Source of the DNA: Isoetes taiwanensis | Taxonomy: Eukaryota > Streptophyta > Lycopodiopsida > Isoetales > Isoetaceae | Assembly: GCA_021234155.1 (NCBI GenBank) | Contig: JAJEKV010000005.1 | Coordinates: 19,266,089 to 19,330,088, forward strand | Direction of reading: 5' to 3' | Length of the DNA: 64,000 nt | In this document: positions 32,906 through 44,572 of the stretch, one piece after another | Layout: every line of letters starts with the position of its first letter | Position numbering within the stretch: the stretch's first letter is position 1 | Program-made: the position numbers and the translations under genes | Notes under the pieces: generated by a model | What the model was told of the DNA's origin: nothing | The model's input: only the letters and a program-made list of their open reading frames with translations | Databases searched by the model: none

Positions 32906-35900
32906 TACTAGGAAGAGGATTGAGGAAGAAAAAGCCAGCTCTACAAAAATCAAGAGCAAGTTCTTCTAATATCACAAGACTGTGATTACTCTTGAGGCTA
33001 GAAATGATTTGGTAAGAGGCACTGGCTCTGTGGTTAAATCTGTGCAAGAATTTGTCCAATGCACAGATCAAGAAAGTGTGGCACAAGAAATAGTACAAAA
33101 TTCTGTTTCTTTAGAGGAGCAGGATGATGGAGAGAAGAGCATCAAGAATTTCCCTCCCAACAAAAAAGCAAAAGCATCTGCTCAAGACAAGGGAAAGAAA
33201 CTGCAAGCTCATCAGGTTTGATTGCATATTATACATTGCCTTTTGCTATTTAATGTTCCATACTGATCTTATTACCCTATGCCCTTAATAAGCACTGAGG
33301 AAATCAGTCTGGTTAAAGGTTCATTAGATCCAAATTACTGGATCTAAAAATTACATCTCTAGCTTTTCCACTTTTTTTAAGTGCTACAAATCTTCACATA
33401 TTGTAATAACAGATCTGGAAAAACAATTGGAACTAACCTTAAGATTAAGCGGTATTCTTTATCTATGCTATTGTAACTTTAGGCTGGCTGAGATGAGAAC
33501 TGTGAGGGGTTTACTAATTGCCAGCATCCATGTTATTTAAGTGATTGAATGTACCTAATGCTGTAAATTAAGGGACATCAGTATTTGTTTTATCTACTTT
33601 GCTTATTTAAACAAGCAAGGTGAAGGGCGAAGAGCCCAAGAAATCTAATGCTTACCTGCTAGTGCTTAGGTCTTTACCCTGACTAAGGCTAATGTTCCTA
33701 TGGTTTGCTGCAGGTAACAAGATTTTTTGTTCCTTGTTATGTTTTTCCATCAAATATTGAAAAGCATTATTCAAAAGCTGAATGGATTCAGATTTGATTT
33801 GGATGTATACCAGAATCCTTTACAGGAGTTGTTCTTTACTCTTTTACATTTCTGTTGAAACATTTTATCTTTTGGTTGTCAATTTTGCAAAATATACATC
33901 TGTTCCTTTGTCTTTCTGTTATAAGTATTTTGTTAATTCAAAAGATTCTTCTGATTTCTTGGCTTTTGTTCATATTTAGGCCTAGATTAAAATAGTCTAG
34001 GGCTGCAAATTGACCTGAAAGATCATGGATGGAAAAGTTTGGTTGTCCAAATTTTAAAGGTTTTTTTTTTCACATATTCAGTTCTCAGGTTATACTTGAG
34101 ACCTTAAAATATGTTCTGATATTTTTTCAGGTGTGGATTACTTTATTTATTCCCATACTAATGATTATTGATTCCTATAGGATTTGACAAACACTGGACC
34201 AGGTGACTTGGATCCAAGCCTTCAATGGTTTAAAGAGCTGATTTCACTCAAATATAATGAGCTTTGCAGTTCAAACCATCTTGGTATGCATCAAGAACAA
34301 GAAAATTCACTCTTTAATTACTTTTAAAGAGGTAAATCTCACTGACAAAAGCAAATCTTTGGTTACTTTCCTTGGTTTCAACGGATGGTTTAGGCTATTC
34401 CAACAAATGAAGAAAGTAAATTTCCAGTTCACAAAAAGCAAGGAAATTATTGACAGAGTCTGTAAAGATGCTAGCTCAATATTTTTTCAAAGAACGGTCT
34501 TAGAAGATCCTGGGCCAAAGTATTTATGGATACTCTAACTGCTTTGGAAGATGCGAATGGTATTGTCAATTCTTTTCAAGAGGACAACATTGCTGTTATA
34601 AATGAAAATCAGCAAGATCAGCCTGATTGTTTATTTTCTGAAGAAGACCTCTTAGAAGAGGAATATGTGGAAAAAGAATGTTCAGATAAGGATATTCCTG
34701 TTGAGAACAATGTGGAGGATTCTGGCCTAGAGAATTTTGACTGTGTTCCTAACCTCAATCTTTCAAGCTCAACTTGCTTCCCAGTCATAACAGAACAGTC
34801 TGTTGAATGTTACAGTCCTGTTTATGAGCATGCAATTTGGAAGAGTCTAAATTTAGGTGCACTGGATCCTATTAATGAGGACACTTGGTGTGCTTTGGCT
34901 GGTATTACAAAGGAGGAAATCAAGGCAGCAAAAGATGCGGCACATAAGCTTGAGAAGTATTTTGACAAAATTTTCGGAGACATTCCTTTTGACATGGATT
35001 TCTTTGATATGACGTGCTCTAAGGACAATGAAATTCAAGTATGCCAAAAAGGACATATGGCCTACCCAAATATGGAAAGAAATGACTATTACCTTAAAAG
35101 GATATGGAGGACACACTGTCCATATTTTACTTGCAGGTGTGAGAAGAATCTCAAGCTGATTAAGAAAAAAGAAGATAAGTGCAGGACTGGTATTGTTTGG
35201 TTTGATCACGCCATTTGGTATGCCCTGAACAATCTTGATGTTATTTACCCAGGTTTATCTCCTCTTGCTAAAATGGTGGCTCTCACAAAATGCATCAACA
35301 GTATTCTTCGACCTGCGGTCTTGGCTTTTGTGTCCTATTTGGAGATGAGGAAAATTATGTTAGAAATGGCTCCTGCTTATGCCAATTCTCCTGAAAAGAG
35401 CTTAAAGCCACTGTTTGGAAATGACAAGTTGGCAGACATCTCTGAAAAAATGATCAAACCAATCAAGTTCTTGAAGTTTCAAGGTACTGGTTCTAAACCT
35501 GCCTTTGGTTCTAAATCTGTTGCAGCCAAGACAAGCTCTGCTGGCACTACGAGGAAAATTACTCCAAAATTTCCTCCTAGAATCACCTGTGATCCAAATA
35601 ATGATGGCAGCAATCCTTTGCAGCCAATCACTCCGATTTTAAAAGCCAATGGTGACAAAGATTTGGATGAGTATTCTATTACTAAAGGGGGAAACAAAAC
35701 TACTGCAGAAAATGAGTACATTCTCAAAATGCAAGAAAAGGATGGTTTTAATGAGTAAATCTTTGTGCTTCCACCCTACTTGGATTTTTTGTATATGTTT
35801 TACCAAGCAGGCAGTGAGTCAAAAAACAAATATATAAATTTTACTTTTGCCATTTGGCTTGGTTCTTAGAACCGAAAAACAGAGATATATTTGTACTGGT

Positions 35901-38029
35901 TTCTTTTTACCAATTTTGGAATATTTGAAAAGTATCCCAAGCTTTGCAAATTATATGCTTTTCCTCAATTTCTCGTTGCACACTTCCTTTGGTATTTATT
36001 TCCTGCTAATTTTTTATGAAATACATCATGTAATTCAAATGATTAAAACAGGCTTTGTTCTGTTTTTTAGGGCAAAACTGACAAGACCAGATTGATAGTT
36101 AGAGACATCAACATGAAGAAACATCTCAGCATAGAAAAAGAGCAAAAGATTGCCCGAATTGTGCACCTTAAATTTCTTTCCAAAGCTTTGGATAAGTTTA
36201 AAGTAAAAAATATATTCTATACAGTTATGTCAGAAACGCTACTGGAAAGAGGCACAGAACTAGTTGACAATACCAAGTTTGCTTGGAAATATGTCGATCA
36301 GGTGAGACACAAAGTATGTAAACCTTTCAAAGTGTTTCTTTGAAGGGGTTTCAATCCTTTGCTTTCGTGTAAAACCCAAACTTGGCAAAATTCATTGACC
36401 CTTTGATTAAACATTTCAGAACTACGGATCTGGAGATTATACATTGTACAAAACTGAAAAAAGCTTTCCAATGTGGTCTCAACCACATACCAGATCAGAG
36501 CTTAAGTATCCAAGATTTTATGGAAGACTTTTCTAGGGCTTGTGAACAATTCATAGCTGTCCACAAATATGACTTGTTAGATTTAAATGATGTGGATTTG
36601 AGAAATATCGTAAACATGTTAACTCAAATGGCTCATAGAGAGATTACAGAATTTAAAGGTTCTTTGAAGATTAAAAGGTTTTTATGGGCTGATCCAGATG
36701 TAAAAAAGAATTTATTGTGGCTAAATCGCAATTTGTTTTATGTCCACTACATATGGCAGAGGCTGCTATAGAAAGGCTAAATGGTGATGATTTTGAGAAA
36801 ATAAGTTACACTCCCCAAGAAGTTTACAAGCTATGTGAGATTCAGATCTCAAATTTTATTGGAAGTGGGCAAATTAAGGACTTCAAGCTTCCTTACCTCA
36901 TGGCCATGTATAAAGCCCATAAACAAGAGTACAGGTGGATCACTAATGCAAATATGACTATATTTTCGGAAATATCTGATATGATCACTGCTGTGTTAAA
37001 CAGTTGCTTGGAAATTTGGCCTGCTATTTGTCATAAAAGAACTGCTAGATTGAAACTATGGGGTCAGAACAAAGTAAATCCATGTTGGATTGTAAATTCT
37101 GTCTATGATGTAATTCTCAATTTACCTCTGAAAATTCATGATGTTTTTTCAGCTGACATAACTAAATGTTATGAGACCATTCCCTTGTTTGGTAACGATG
37201 GAATTATTGAAGTAGTAAACATTATTGCTGACCTTATGGCAAGTTTGAGCTTATACTTAAACAGAAATATGATAAGATTTTGACAAAATGGGTCAGATCC
37301 TCTAAAAGTAAAGAGTATGTGAGTTGGAAATTCTTGAACAAGTGCACTTTTAAAGACATGAACAGCTGGCTTTTATCTCATTGTTTTTTACAAATGGGAC
37401 AAAAAATATGGAAGCAGATTAAAGGGATTCAGATGGGTTTCTCGTGCAGTCCAGCCTGGTGCAACTTGTACTTGGCATGGTATGAACTTATATTCCTGCT
37501 TAAACTTTCAGATGCTGGCAAAATTGCAGATATCTACAAGTTCCAATATGCTGCTAGATACATGGATGATTTAAACATCCCAAATGGTGGGGATCTACTA
37601 CAATACTTCTCAAAAGATTCAGAGATTACTGTTTATAACCTACAACTGCTTGGCATAAAAAATGAAACTAAGTATCATTCTTCAAATGATGTTTATGGCT
37701 ATGAGAGTAACTTCCTCAACATTACAATACAAGTATTGGATCATGATAGAGGACTGTTCAACATCTCTAGGTTCGACAAGAGAACCAAGCTGCCCTTCAA
37801 AGTGCACAAATACATAATGGCAGAAAGTTGCAGACCGTATGCGCAAGCTTCAAAAGTGATCATTTCTCAAATATTACCATATGTTTATACTCATTCCAAT
37901 GCTCTGGAAGCTGCAAAGGATATTGAGGACCTGATAGACACGTTCTGTGGCAATGGTTTTGCCAGAAATGATATTACTAGAGGAGTATTATACACTCTGG
38001 AAAATGACATGTTTAGGGCATACTTCTGA
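32906..38029 (+). pseudogene. Penelope-like reverse transcriptase, multi-exon
   Basis: Basic N-terminal exon in the left repeat, a short exon near 34184-34283, a long acidic/helical region (34330-35756, for example ITKEEIKAAKDAAHKLEKYF), then the RT: a KSQFVLCPLHMAEAA segment like the ADK...VVCKKYY motif of this group, YKAHKQEYRWITNA (HK motif), SADITKCYETIPL (motif A Asp), QIKGIQMGFSCSPAWCNLYL (motif B), YAARYMDDLNIPN (motif C, YxDD), ISRFDKRTKLPF and a NGFARNDI-containing end at 38029. No GIY-YIG endonuclease is visible. MG-SP-NLY in motif B and the C-terminal NGF segment argue for PLE relatives over LINEs or LTR elements; the cellular rvt gene family is an alternative. Catalytic aspartates look present; the reading is broken in a few places. 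Confidence 0.62.
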
Positions 38030-38212
38030 TTATAAAAGATATCTTTGAAATTCTTAAAAGACCTTATATTCAACAAGAGTTTGGGTGCATAGGACGGGTA
38101 GGGCCTTGTGGTACAACAAGGTCCTACTCTCCTTGTTGATACTATAAATGAAGAAATATCTTGTTGCAAGGCCCCCTACCCTACGGAAGGAGGCATGGTT
38201 TTATTATGCGGT
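38030..38212 (+). other. Hairpin-rich 3' UTR between RT stop and right repeat
   Basis: AGGGCCTTGT at about 38099-38108 pairs with ACAAGGTCCT just downstream, and GGGTAGGGCC pairs again with GGCCCCCTACCC near 38170, so two alternative stem-loops compete. It may be a template-recognition structure for the element. Confidence 0.5.
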
Positions 38213-40120
38213 TGTTTCTTATGTAAAGGTGGCATTCCTATGGGGGAGTAAATTGCTATCTCCTTTAGTTTGTTTAATTTGTGTAGCAGATTAAAGGCCT
38301 AGGACCTATGACATTAATGGTTCTAAGGATTGTTTATGATGATATGGTTATAGGGATGCTCTTTTTTCGAAACTTCCAAAGTACCAATCGATGGAGTACC
38401 AATGATATGATCTACTGTGAGTTATATTGGCAGTCTGAGTTAAATAAGCATAGGTGTACTGTTTGAAAGCTATACACCCTTAGTGCTTAGAAATAGGACT
38501 TTGACAAATTGGAATGTAATGCAGCATATTGATAACGGGCATGATATTTGCACATGAACTATTATCCATCATAAGGGAAAGAAAATTGATTAATATTTAA
38601 CGGACCATGAAAAATGAAATAACTCCTTTAGGGCTTATCGAACAAGAGTGAACGATGGTTTACAGATGGCGGAACTGGCGGAACTGTTTCTTTGAAGAAA
38701 TGTCGGTAATAAGTACTCTATTTTCCTTGATAAATATGGAATAATAGTGTTAAGCTTTAAGAGCAGCAGCATGTTTGGCTGCCGGACTTGTTATTTCGGG
38801 CAATAGCCAGGTTGAAAAAATGACCCGCAAAAAGGGAGATCTAAATATGGCTACTAGGAAGAGGATTGAGAAAGAAAAAGCCAGCTCTATAAAAATCAAG
38901 AGCAAGTTCTTCCAATATCAGAAGATTGTGATTGCTCCTGAGTCTAGAAATGATTTGGTAAGAGGCACTGGCTCTATGGTTAAATCTGGGCAAGAATTTG
39001 TCCAATGCACAGATCAGGAAAGTGTGGCACAAGAAATAGTGCAGAATTCTGTTTCTTTAGAGGAGCAGGATGATGGAGAGAAGCGCATCAAGAATTTCCC
39101 TCCCAACAGAAAAGCAAAAGCATCTGCTCAAGACAAGGGAAAGCAACTGCCAAGCTCATCAGGTTTGATTGCATATTATACATTGCCTTTTGCTATTTAA
39201 TGTTCCATACTGATCTTATTACCCTATGCCCTTAATAAGCATTGAGGAAATCAGTCTGGTTAAAGGTTCATTAGATCCAAATTACTGGATCTAAAATTAC
39301 ATCTCTAGCTTTTAATTTATGGTGGTATTAATTTCTTTTATGTTGATTATTGTGATTCTAGCAATAACTAAATGGAAACATTAGTTCTGGAGTGTTTTCC
39401 ACATTTTTTAAGTGCTAACTCTGTGTAAGACAAATCTTCACATATTGTAATAACAGATCTGGAAAAACAATTGGAACTAACCTTAAGATTAAGCGGTATT
39501 CTTTATCTATGCTATTGTAACTTTAGGTTTGAGATAAGAAGCGTAAAGGGGTTTACTAATTGCCAGCATCCATGTTATTTAAGTGATTGAATGTACCTAA
39601 TCTTTGTAAATTAAGGGACATCCGTATTTGTTTTGTCTACTTTGCTTATTTAAACAAGCAAGGTGAAGGGCGAAGAGCCCAAGAAATCTAATGCTTACCT
39701 GCTAGTGCTTAGGTCTTTACCCTGACTAAGGCTAATGTTCCTATAGTTTGCTGCAGGTAACAAGATTTCTTGCTCCTTGTTATGTTTTTCCATCAAATAT
39801 TGAAAAGCATTATTCAAAAGCTGAATGGATTCAGATTCGATTTGGATGTATACCAGAATCCTTTACATGAGTTGTTCTTTACTCTTTTACATTTCTGTTG
39901 AAACATTTTATCTTTCGGTTGTCAATTTTGCAAAATATACATCTGTTCCTTTGTCTTTCTGTTATAAGTATTTTGTTAATTCAAAGGATTCTTCTGATTT
40001 CTTGGCTTTTGTTCATATTTTAAGGCCTAGATTAAAATTACACCTGTTTTAGTCTGGGGCTGCAAAGTGACCTGAAATGTTCTTTGTATAAAGATCATGG
40101 ATAGAAAAGTCATGGTTTTT
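38213..40120 (+). repeat. Right direct repeat of the Penelope-like element
   Basis: Uninterrupted copy of the left repeat, including the N-terminal exon (38848-39163, with open reading from 38775). It ends just before the intron-1 acceptor at 40149 of the recombinase gene. Confidence 0.82.
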
Positions 40121-41317
40121 AAATACTAACTTTTCTATTTTGGTTACAGACTGCAGGACATGTTTTGGAAGTTTGGGGCTATTATTAGAAGCAAACATGA
40201 GGTTTGGATTGGAGTAACAGGTACTGAGGAAGTGGCATTTGATATAAGGAGTAGTCCAATATTTGCTAATGCCAGAAAGGCTACCATTGCTTCTATGAGG
40301 AGATCTCGTAAGACTCCAGGTGTACATCTGTGAATTGGCTCTGCTCGTTGACATTGATCATTCAATTCTTTGCAATAGAGGCTTGCAGAGAAGGTTTATG
40401 TTCTATTATGTATCTAAGTTTGCTATCTGAGGTAGGGACGAGCTATACAAATTGGTAGTTTCTGATTTTCAAGTTTTGGTTATTGAGGGAAAAGAATGCC
40501 TAGAATATAGTGAGAGAGCTAGTAAGAATTATGAGATATCAACGGAATAATACCAGGAAGAGACCTTCAGATTGCCTGGCGGTGTTTTGAGGATGTGGTC
40601 TTGACATTTAAATGCCTTGTGAGGCATCTCCCTATTCCTGAAACTGATGCAGATTCTTCTCGATTTGTGTTTACGCAATGCATCAATGGCCCGAAAGTTT
40701 AATGTTATTTTCTTGTTTTTCTATTTCTAGTTTCTGGCCTAATTCTATGTTTATTTGGCATAGGTATGGTACAATAGAAAGCATAGGGTCAGCCCTAAGG
40801 TCTTAGGAGGTTGGATGAAATATATGCTAAAACCTATAGGTGTTGAAGGCAATTTATTTGGGAAATCAGGAAGGAGTAATGTTGTTTCTAGACTTGCAAG
40901 GGCTAATGTGCCGATTGATGTTGGCATGAATGTGACTAGACACCGGAATCCAGAATCGTACATGTTTAATGATGTCTATTCGAATGAATCGAAGCCGTTT
41001 GATGCAAGTCAGGTTTCTAATAGCTTTGATGTTTTGCCTGCACCTTCAAATTTAGAGAATCTGAATATCGCAGGTAATTGTCTGAATTTTATACTTGTTC
41101 TCAAGTATTCTAGTTTTTTAAGTTGTTCTGGTTTTCCAATAGGTGATACAAAGACTGAGGAGTTTGAAGATAAGGGAATGATTATGTTAGAAGGAAGGAA
41201 GGAAGGAAGTATATTTTAACGTCCGCGGAGGCCAAACTTGACCTATAAGACGGTACATGCAGTACTCAAAGCAGATAAAACCACACCAAAAAGACAAATG
41301 CTACTATACAATGTGTC

Positions 41318-41371
41318 CCTACTACTGGAATGAAAAAACCCCCACATGGGAGGAAAAACCCTAGTAGTAGG
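41318..41371 (-). other. LINE 2 3' hairpin
   Basis: Outer stem CCTACTACT/AGTAGTAGG around a CCC/GGG core; same location as in LINE 1 but different stem bases. Confidence 0.6.
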
Positions 41372-43708
41372 CTCTCAGATCCCTTGTCATGTAAGGGATT
41401 CTTTGATGGTAGAGACTTGCAAAATGTAGGATGCGAGACGTGCAACCATTGGCGATGCCAACAATTGATGCAGCGGTGCCGCATAGCATCTAAGATCAGC
41501 ATGTGTTGCTCGGATATACGTATATGCCGGACACTCTTGCAGAGCATGGTGCTGATCCTCTACTGTCCGCATGTGGCAACACTGGCATATTCTCTCATGC
41601 TGGGGGATTCTCTGCCCTCCATCTGTAGTCCAACGACCTTTGTCAATTCTGAGATGATGGGACACCGTCCTCACGGAGGCAATAGCTCTCCGTTTCTTCA
41701 TAGATATATGTGCTTTCAAGTATTGGTGTGGGCCATGTTCCAGTGTTGAATTAACTTGCGTGTGATAGTGCTCTGTTTTAGGCTTTGCACGAGTGGCTGC
41801 ATCCCACAGAGAGTGGTGGCAAAGCGCTCATTCAGATGTGCAGCCTGTCCCTGGGCATCAGGCATAGCCACAATCTGCTGGTAGTCTATAGACCACGTTG
41901 CGAACCACCCTTGGCAGTGCTCCTGCCATACCCTCTTCAGTCGTTGTGGCTCTTGTGCCAATAACAAAGCCCTCGGGGGAAGACGTTGTGCATCCATGCT
42001 GGTGACCTTGTGGAAATATGCAAGATGTCTGCGCATAGCAGAATGTTGCAGGGGCCATGTTGAATGTTGCAGGCACTGTGTCCTTGATACCTAGGCTGTA
42101 TGTTAAGAAGGCCTTTTGCACCCTCTCTAGCTTATCCCAAGTGTTCTTGCTAATTGCTGGACCCCAGACCTCTACCCCATACAACAATCTTTGGTTCAGC
42201 GAGTGCTTTCGAGCGGGTGTGCTCTACGTGCCCAGTCACATAGGTCTATTCTGTAGCAGCTATTCTGCATAGCATACAGGGCTTTCCATCCGGCTGACCC
42301 GTCTTTCCACACAGTCATCCCATAACATGCTAGCGCAAAAGTCGATTCCCAGATACTTGAAGGTCCTTACAACATCCACCTTCTGTCCTCTGTAATAGAG
42401 ATCTGGGATATCATCTTTGCAGGAGAGGGCTGCCCGGGAGCTTAGTTTTCTACAGGTTCACCGTCATTCTGTTGTGTCCTGAGAACCTACTAAGGGTGTC
42501 CAAATCTTTGCTTTGCATACTCACGGTACGTATGGGATAGCAAGTCTACATAAATGCGCATAGAGCAATTGCCTTATCTTTGTATGCCTCGGTAGGCTGC
42601 GGGCCACCCTCCCCATGTTCTTGCATCCGGGTCTCCAACTTGTAATGTAGAGACCAAAGAGCGTTGGAGATAACAGACATCCCTGTTTAACCCCTATGAT
42701 GCTAGCAAACTTCATTTTGTCCCGATGCGGGCAATGCGGCGTATATATCCTATCATAGAGTCTATAGATGACATTTTGTAAGTCTGTTGGGCATGCGGCG
42801 CTGCAAATCTTTGCCACAACAAGGTCTCGAGGGACCGTATCATATGCCGTCTTGAAATCTACGAAGCGATGAGTACAGGTCCACGCCCGGCGCATTGCGG
42901 TAGCTTCCATAAGGATTACGAGAGTGAATATATGGTCGATTGTGGGGTGGGAAGGTTAAACCCCGCTGGCCAACCTGCGCCTCGACTTCCTCCCCCCCCG
43001 AGTTAACTTCTTCTCCACCACACACGCTAAAAGCTTTGCGGTAATGGGCTCACCATGATCATGCGATAGTTAGCGAATCATCCCTATTACGTCTTATGAA
43101 TTGGGGTGACCTTGCTAACCATCCACTCCCGGGAGGCCCTCCCTCATGGCACGGTTAATGATCATTTGTCGAGAGGCCCTAGCAAAGCTGGCCCACCCCA
43201 TTTCAATAACTTCGGCTTGAAATCCTGCAAGTCCTTCGGCTTTGCCATTAGCGGTGTCTAAGGCCCGTTGGATGTCTTCCTCAGGTGAGCTGCGACATTT
43301 CTCCTACCTGTCACGGAACTCCGGCCATTTGCTCACGGGGATCATACAACTCCTCAAGCGATGCATCCACTGGTCTATGGTAATATTGCCGGGTGATTGA
43401 TGCCTCTTGTACAACACCCTACGCCAAAAGGCTTTCGGCTCGGTCATCAACAAATCAAACATGCGCTGCTGATGGTCTGCAATGTATGCATGCTTTTTGG
43501 ATTTCAAGAATGCTCTATAGTCCTGAATGGCCTGCTGCCGCAGCTATGGATCTGAGACAAGGCGCAGTTGGGTCTTTAGAGCCTTGCACTCAGCGTCAAA
43601 CCAGGGATTCTGAGGGAACTGCACAGTGTCCATTTGCGAGCGATCCCTCGCTGCAAAGCATGCACTAGCTGCTGTGAGTAAGGCGTTTACAAGCCACTCC
43701 CACCTATC

Positions 43709-44572
43709 ATGTAACGTGCAAAGGGCATCAATCCCCTGCAGTTCACGTTCCAACACAGACTCATATTCTGCTTGCTTTCGGTAATCTCAACCCCTGATGG
43801 TTTCTACTCTGTGATTGCGCTACTGAGTGCTCCCAATCCAAAGTGACATAACGTGGATAGTGGTCCGACAAAGCCTCCTCATCTCCTGTTCGTGTGCCAA
43901 TTGAGAGCTCGCTGATCATGTCAAGTCCTAGCACTGGAGCAAGGAGATAGTCTACCACGCTAGCTCCACCATCATGTCTATCGCTCTTGCAAGTAAAACC
44001 CCCTGATTGCGGCCATCTGATCATACCATTGCACACTACCATGTCAAAGACCTGACAGAGTTGAACCAACACCCTTCCAAAGGCTTTGATGACTGTATCT
44101 TGAGACTGTTTGACATGTTGGGGTGCAGTTGTTTCAAGCCATGTAACGTGCAAAGGGCATCAATCCCCTGCAGTTCACGTTCCAACACAGACTCATATTC
44201 TGCTTGCTTTCGGTAATCTCAACCCACGATGGTTTCTACTGCGTGATTAAGCTCTTGAGTGCTCCCAATCCAAAGTGACATAGCGTGGATAGTGGTCCGA
44301 CAAAAGCCTCCTCATCTCCCGTTCGGTGTGCCAATTGAGAGCTTGATCATGTCAAGTCCTAGCTTGGAGCAAAGGAGATAGTCTACCTGCGCTTAGCTCC
44401 ACCATCATGTCTATCGCTCTTGCAAGTAAAACCCCCGATTGCGGCCATCCGATCATACCATTGCACACTACCATGTCAAAGACCTGACAGAGTTGAACCA
44501 ACACCCTTCCAAAGGCTTTGATGACTGTATCTTGAGACTGTTTGACATGTTGGGGTGCAGTTGTTTCAAGCC
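43709..44572 (-). repeat. 432-bp tandem duplication within LINE 2
   Basis: 43709-44140 and 44141-44572 are direct copies (both begin ATGTAACGTGCAAAGGGCAT and end GTTTCAAGCC). They differ at scattered sites and small indels, so the duplication is old or followed by fast decay. Both encode the endonuclease-RT linker segment ETTAPQHVKQSQDTVIKAFG. Confidence 0.88.

Larger units (their letters stand above)
30515..34060 (+). repeat. Left direct repeat of the Penelope-like element (split by a LINE)
   Basis: 30515-30662 plus 32411-34060 match 38213-40120. The interruption is LINE 1, which therefore inserted after the duplication. The repeat carries the N-terminal exon of the RT gene (about 32906-33216, MATRKRIEEEKA...AKASAQDKGK) ending at a GT donor. 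Confidence 0.82.
30515..40120 (+). mobile_element. Penelope-like retroelement with long direct repeats, inside intron 1
   Basis: Two direct repeats of about 1.8 kb (30515-34060, enlarged by a LINE, and 38213-40120) flank a reverse-transcriptase gene. PLEs are known for such pseudo-LTRs and for keeping introns in their ORFs; both are seen here. The whole block lies within the 30461-40149 intron of the recombinase gene. The repeat copies are still highly similar (mostly scattered single differences and a few small indels), so the event is not ancient. The coding part has about three to four breaks. Confidence 0.6.

Noticed and set aside
30515-40120. Interpreting the 1.8-kb direct repeats as ordinary LTRs of a Ty1/Ty3 element
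   Set aside because: They carry a coding exon, lack TG..CA ends, primer site and polypurine tract, and the RT motifs are PLE-like.
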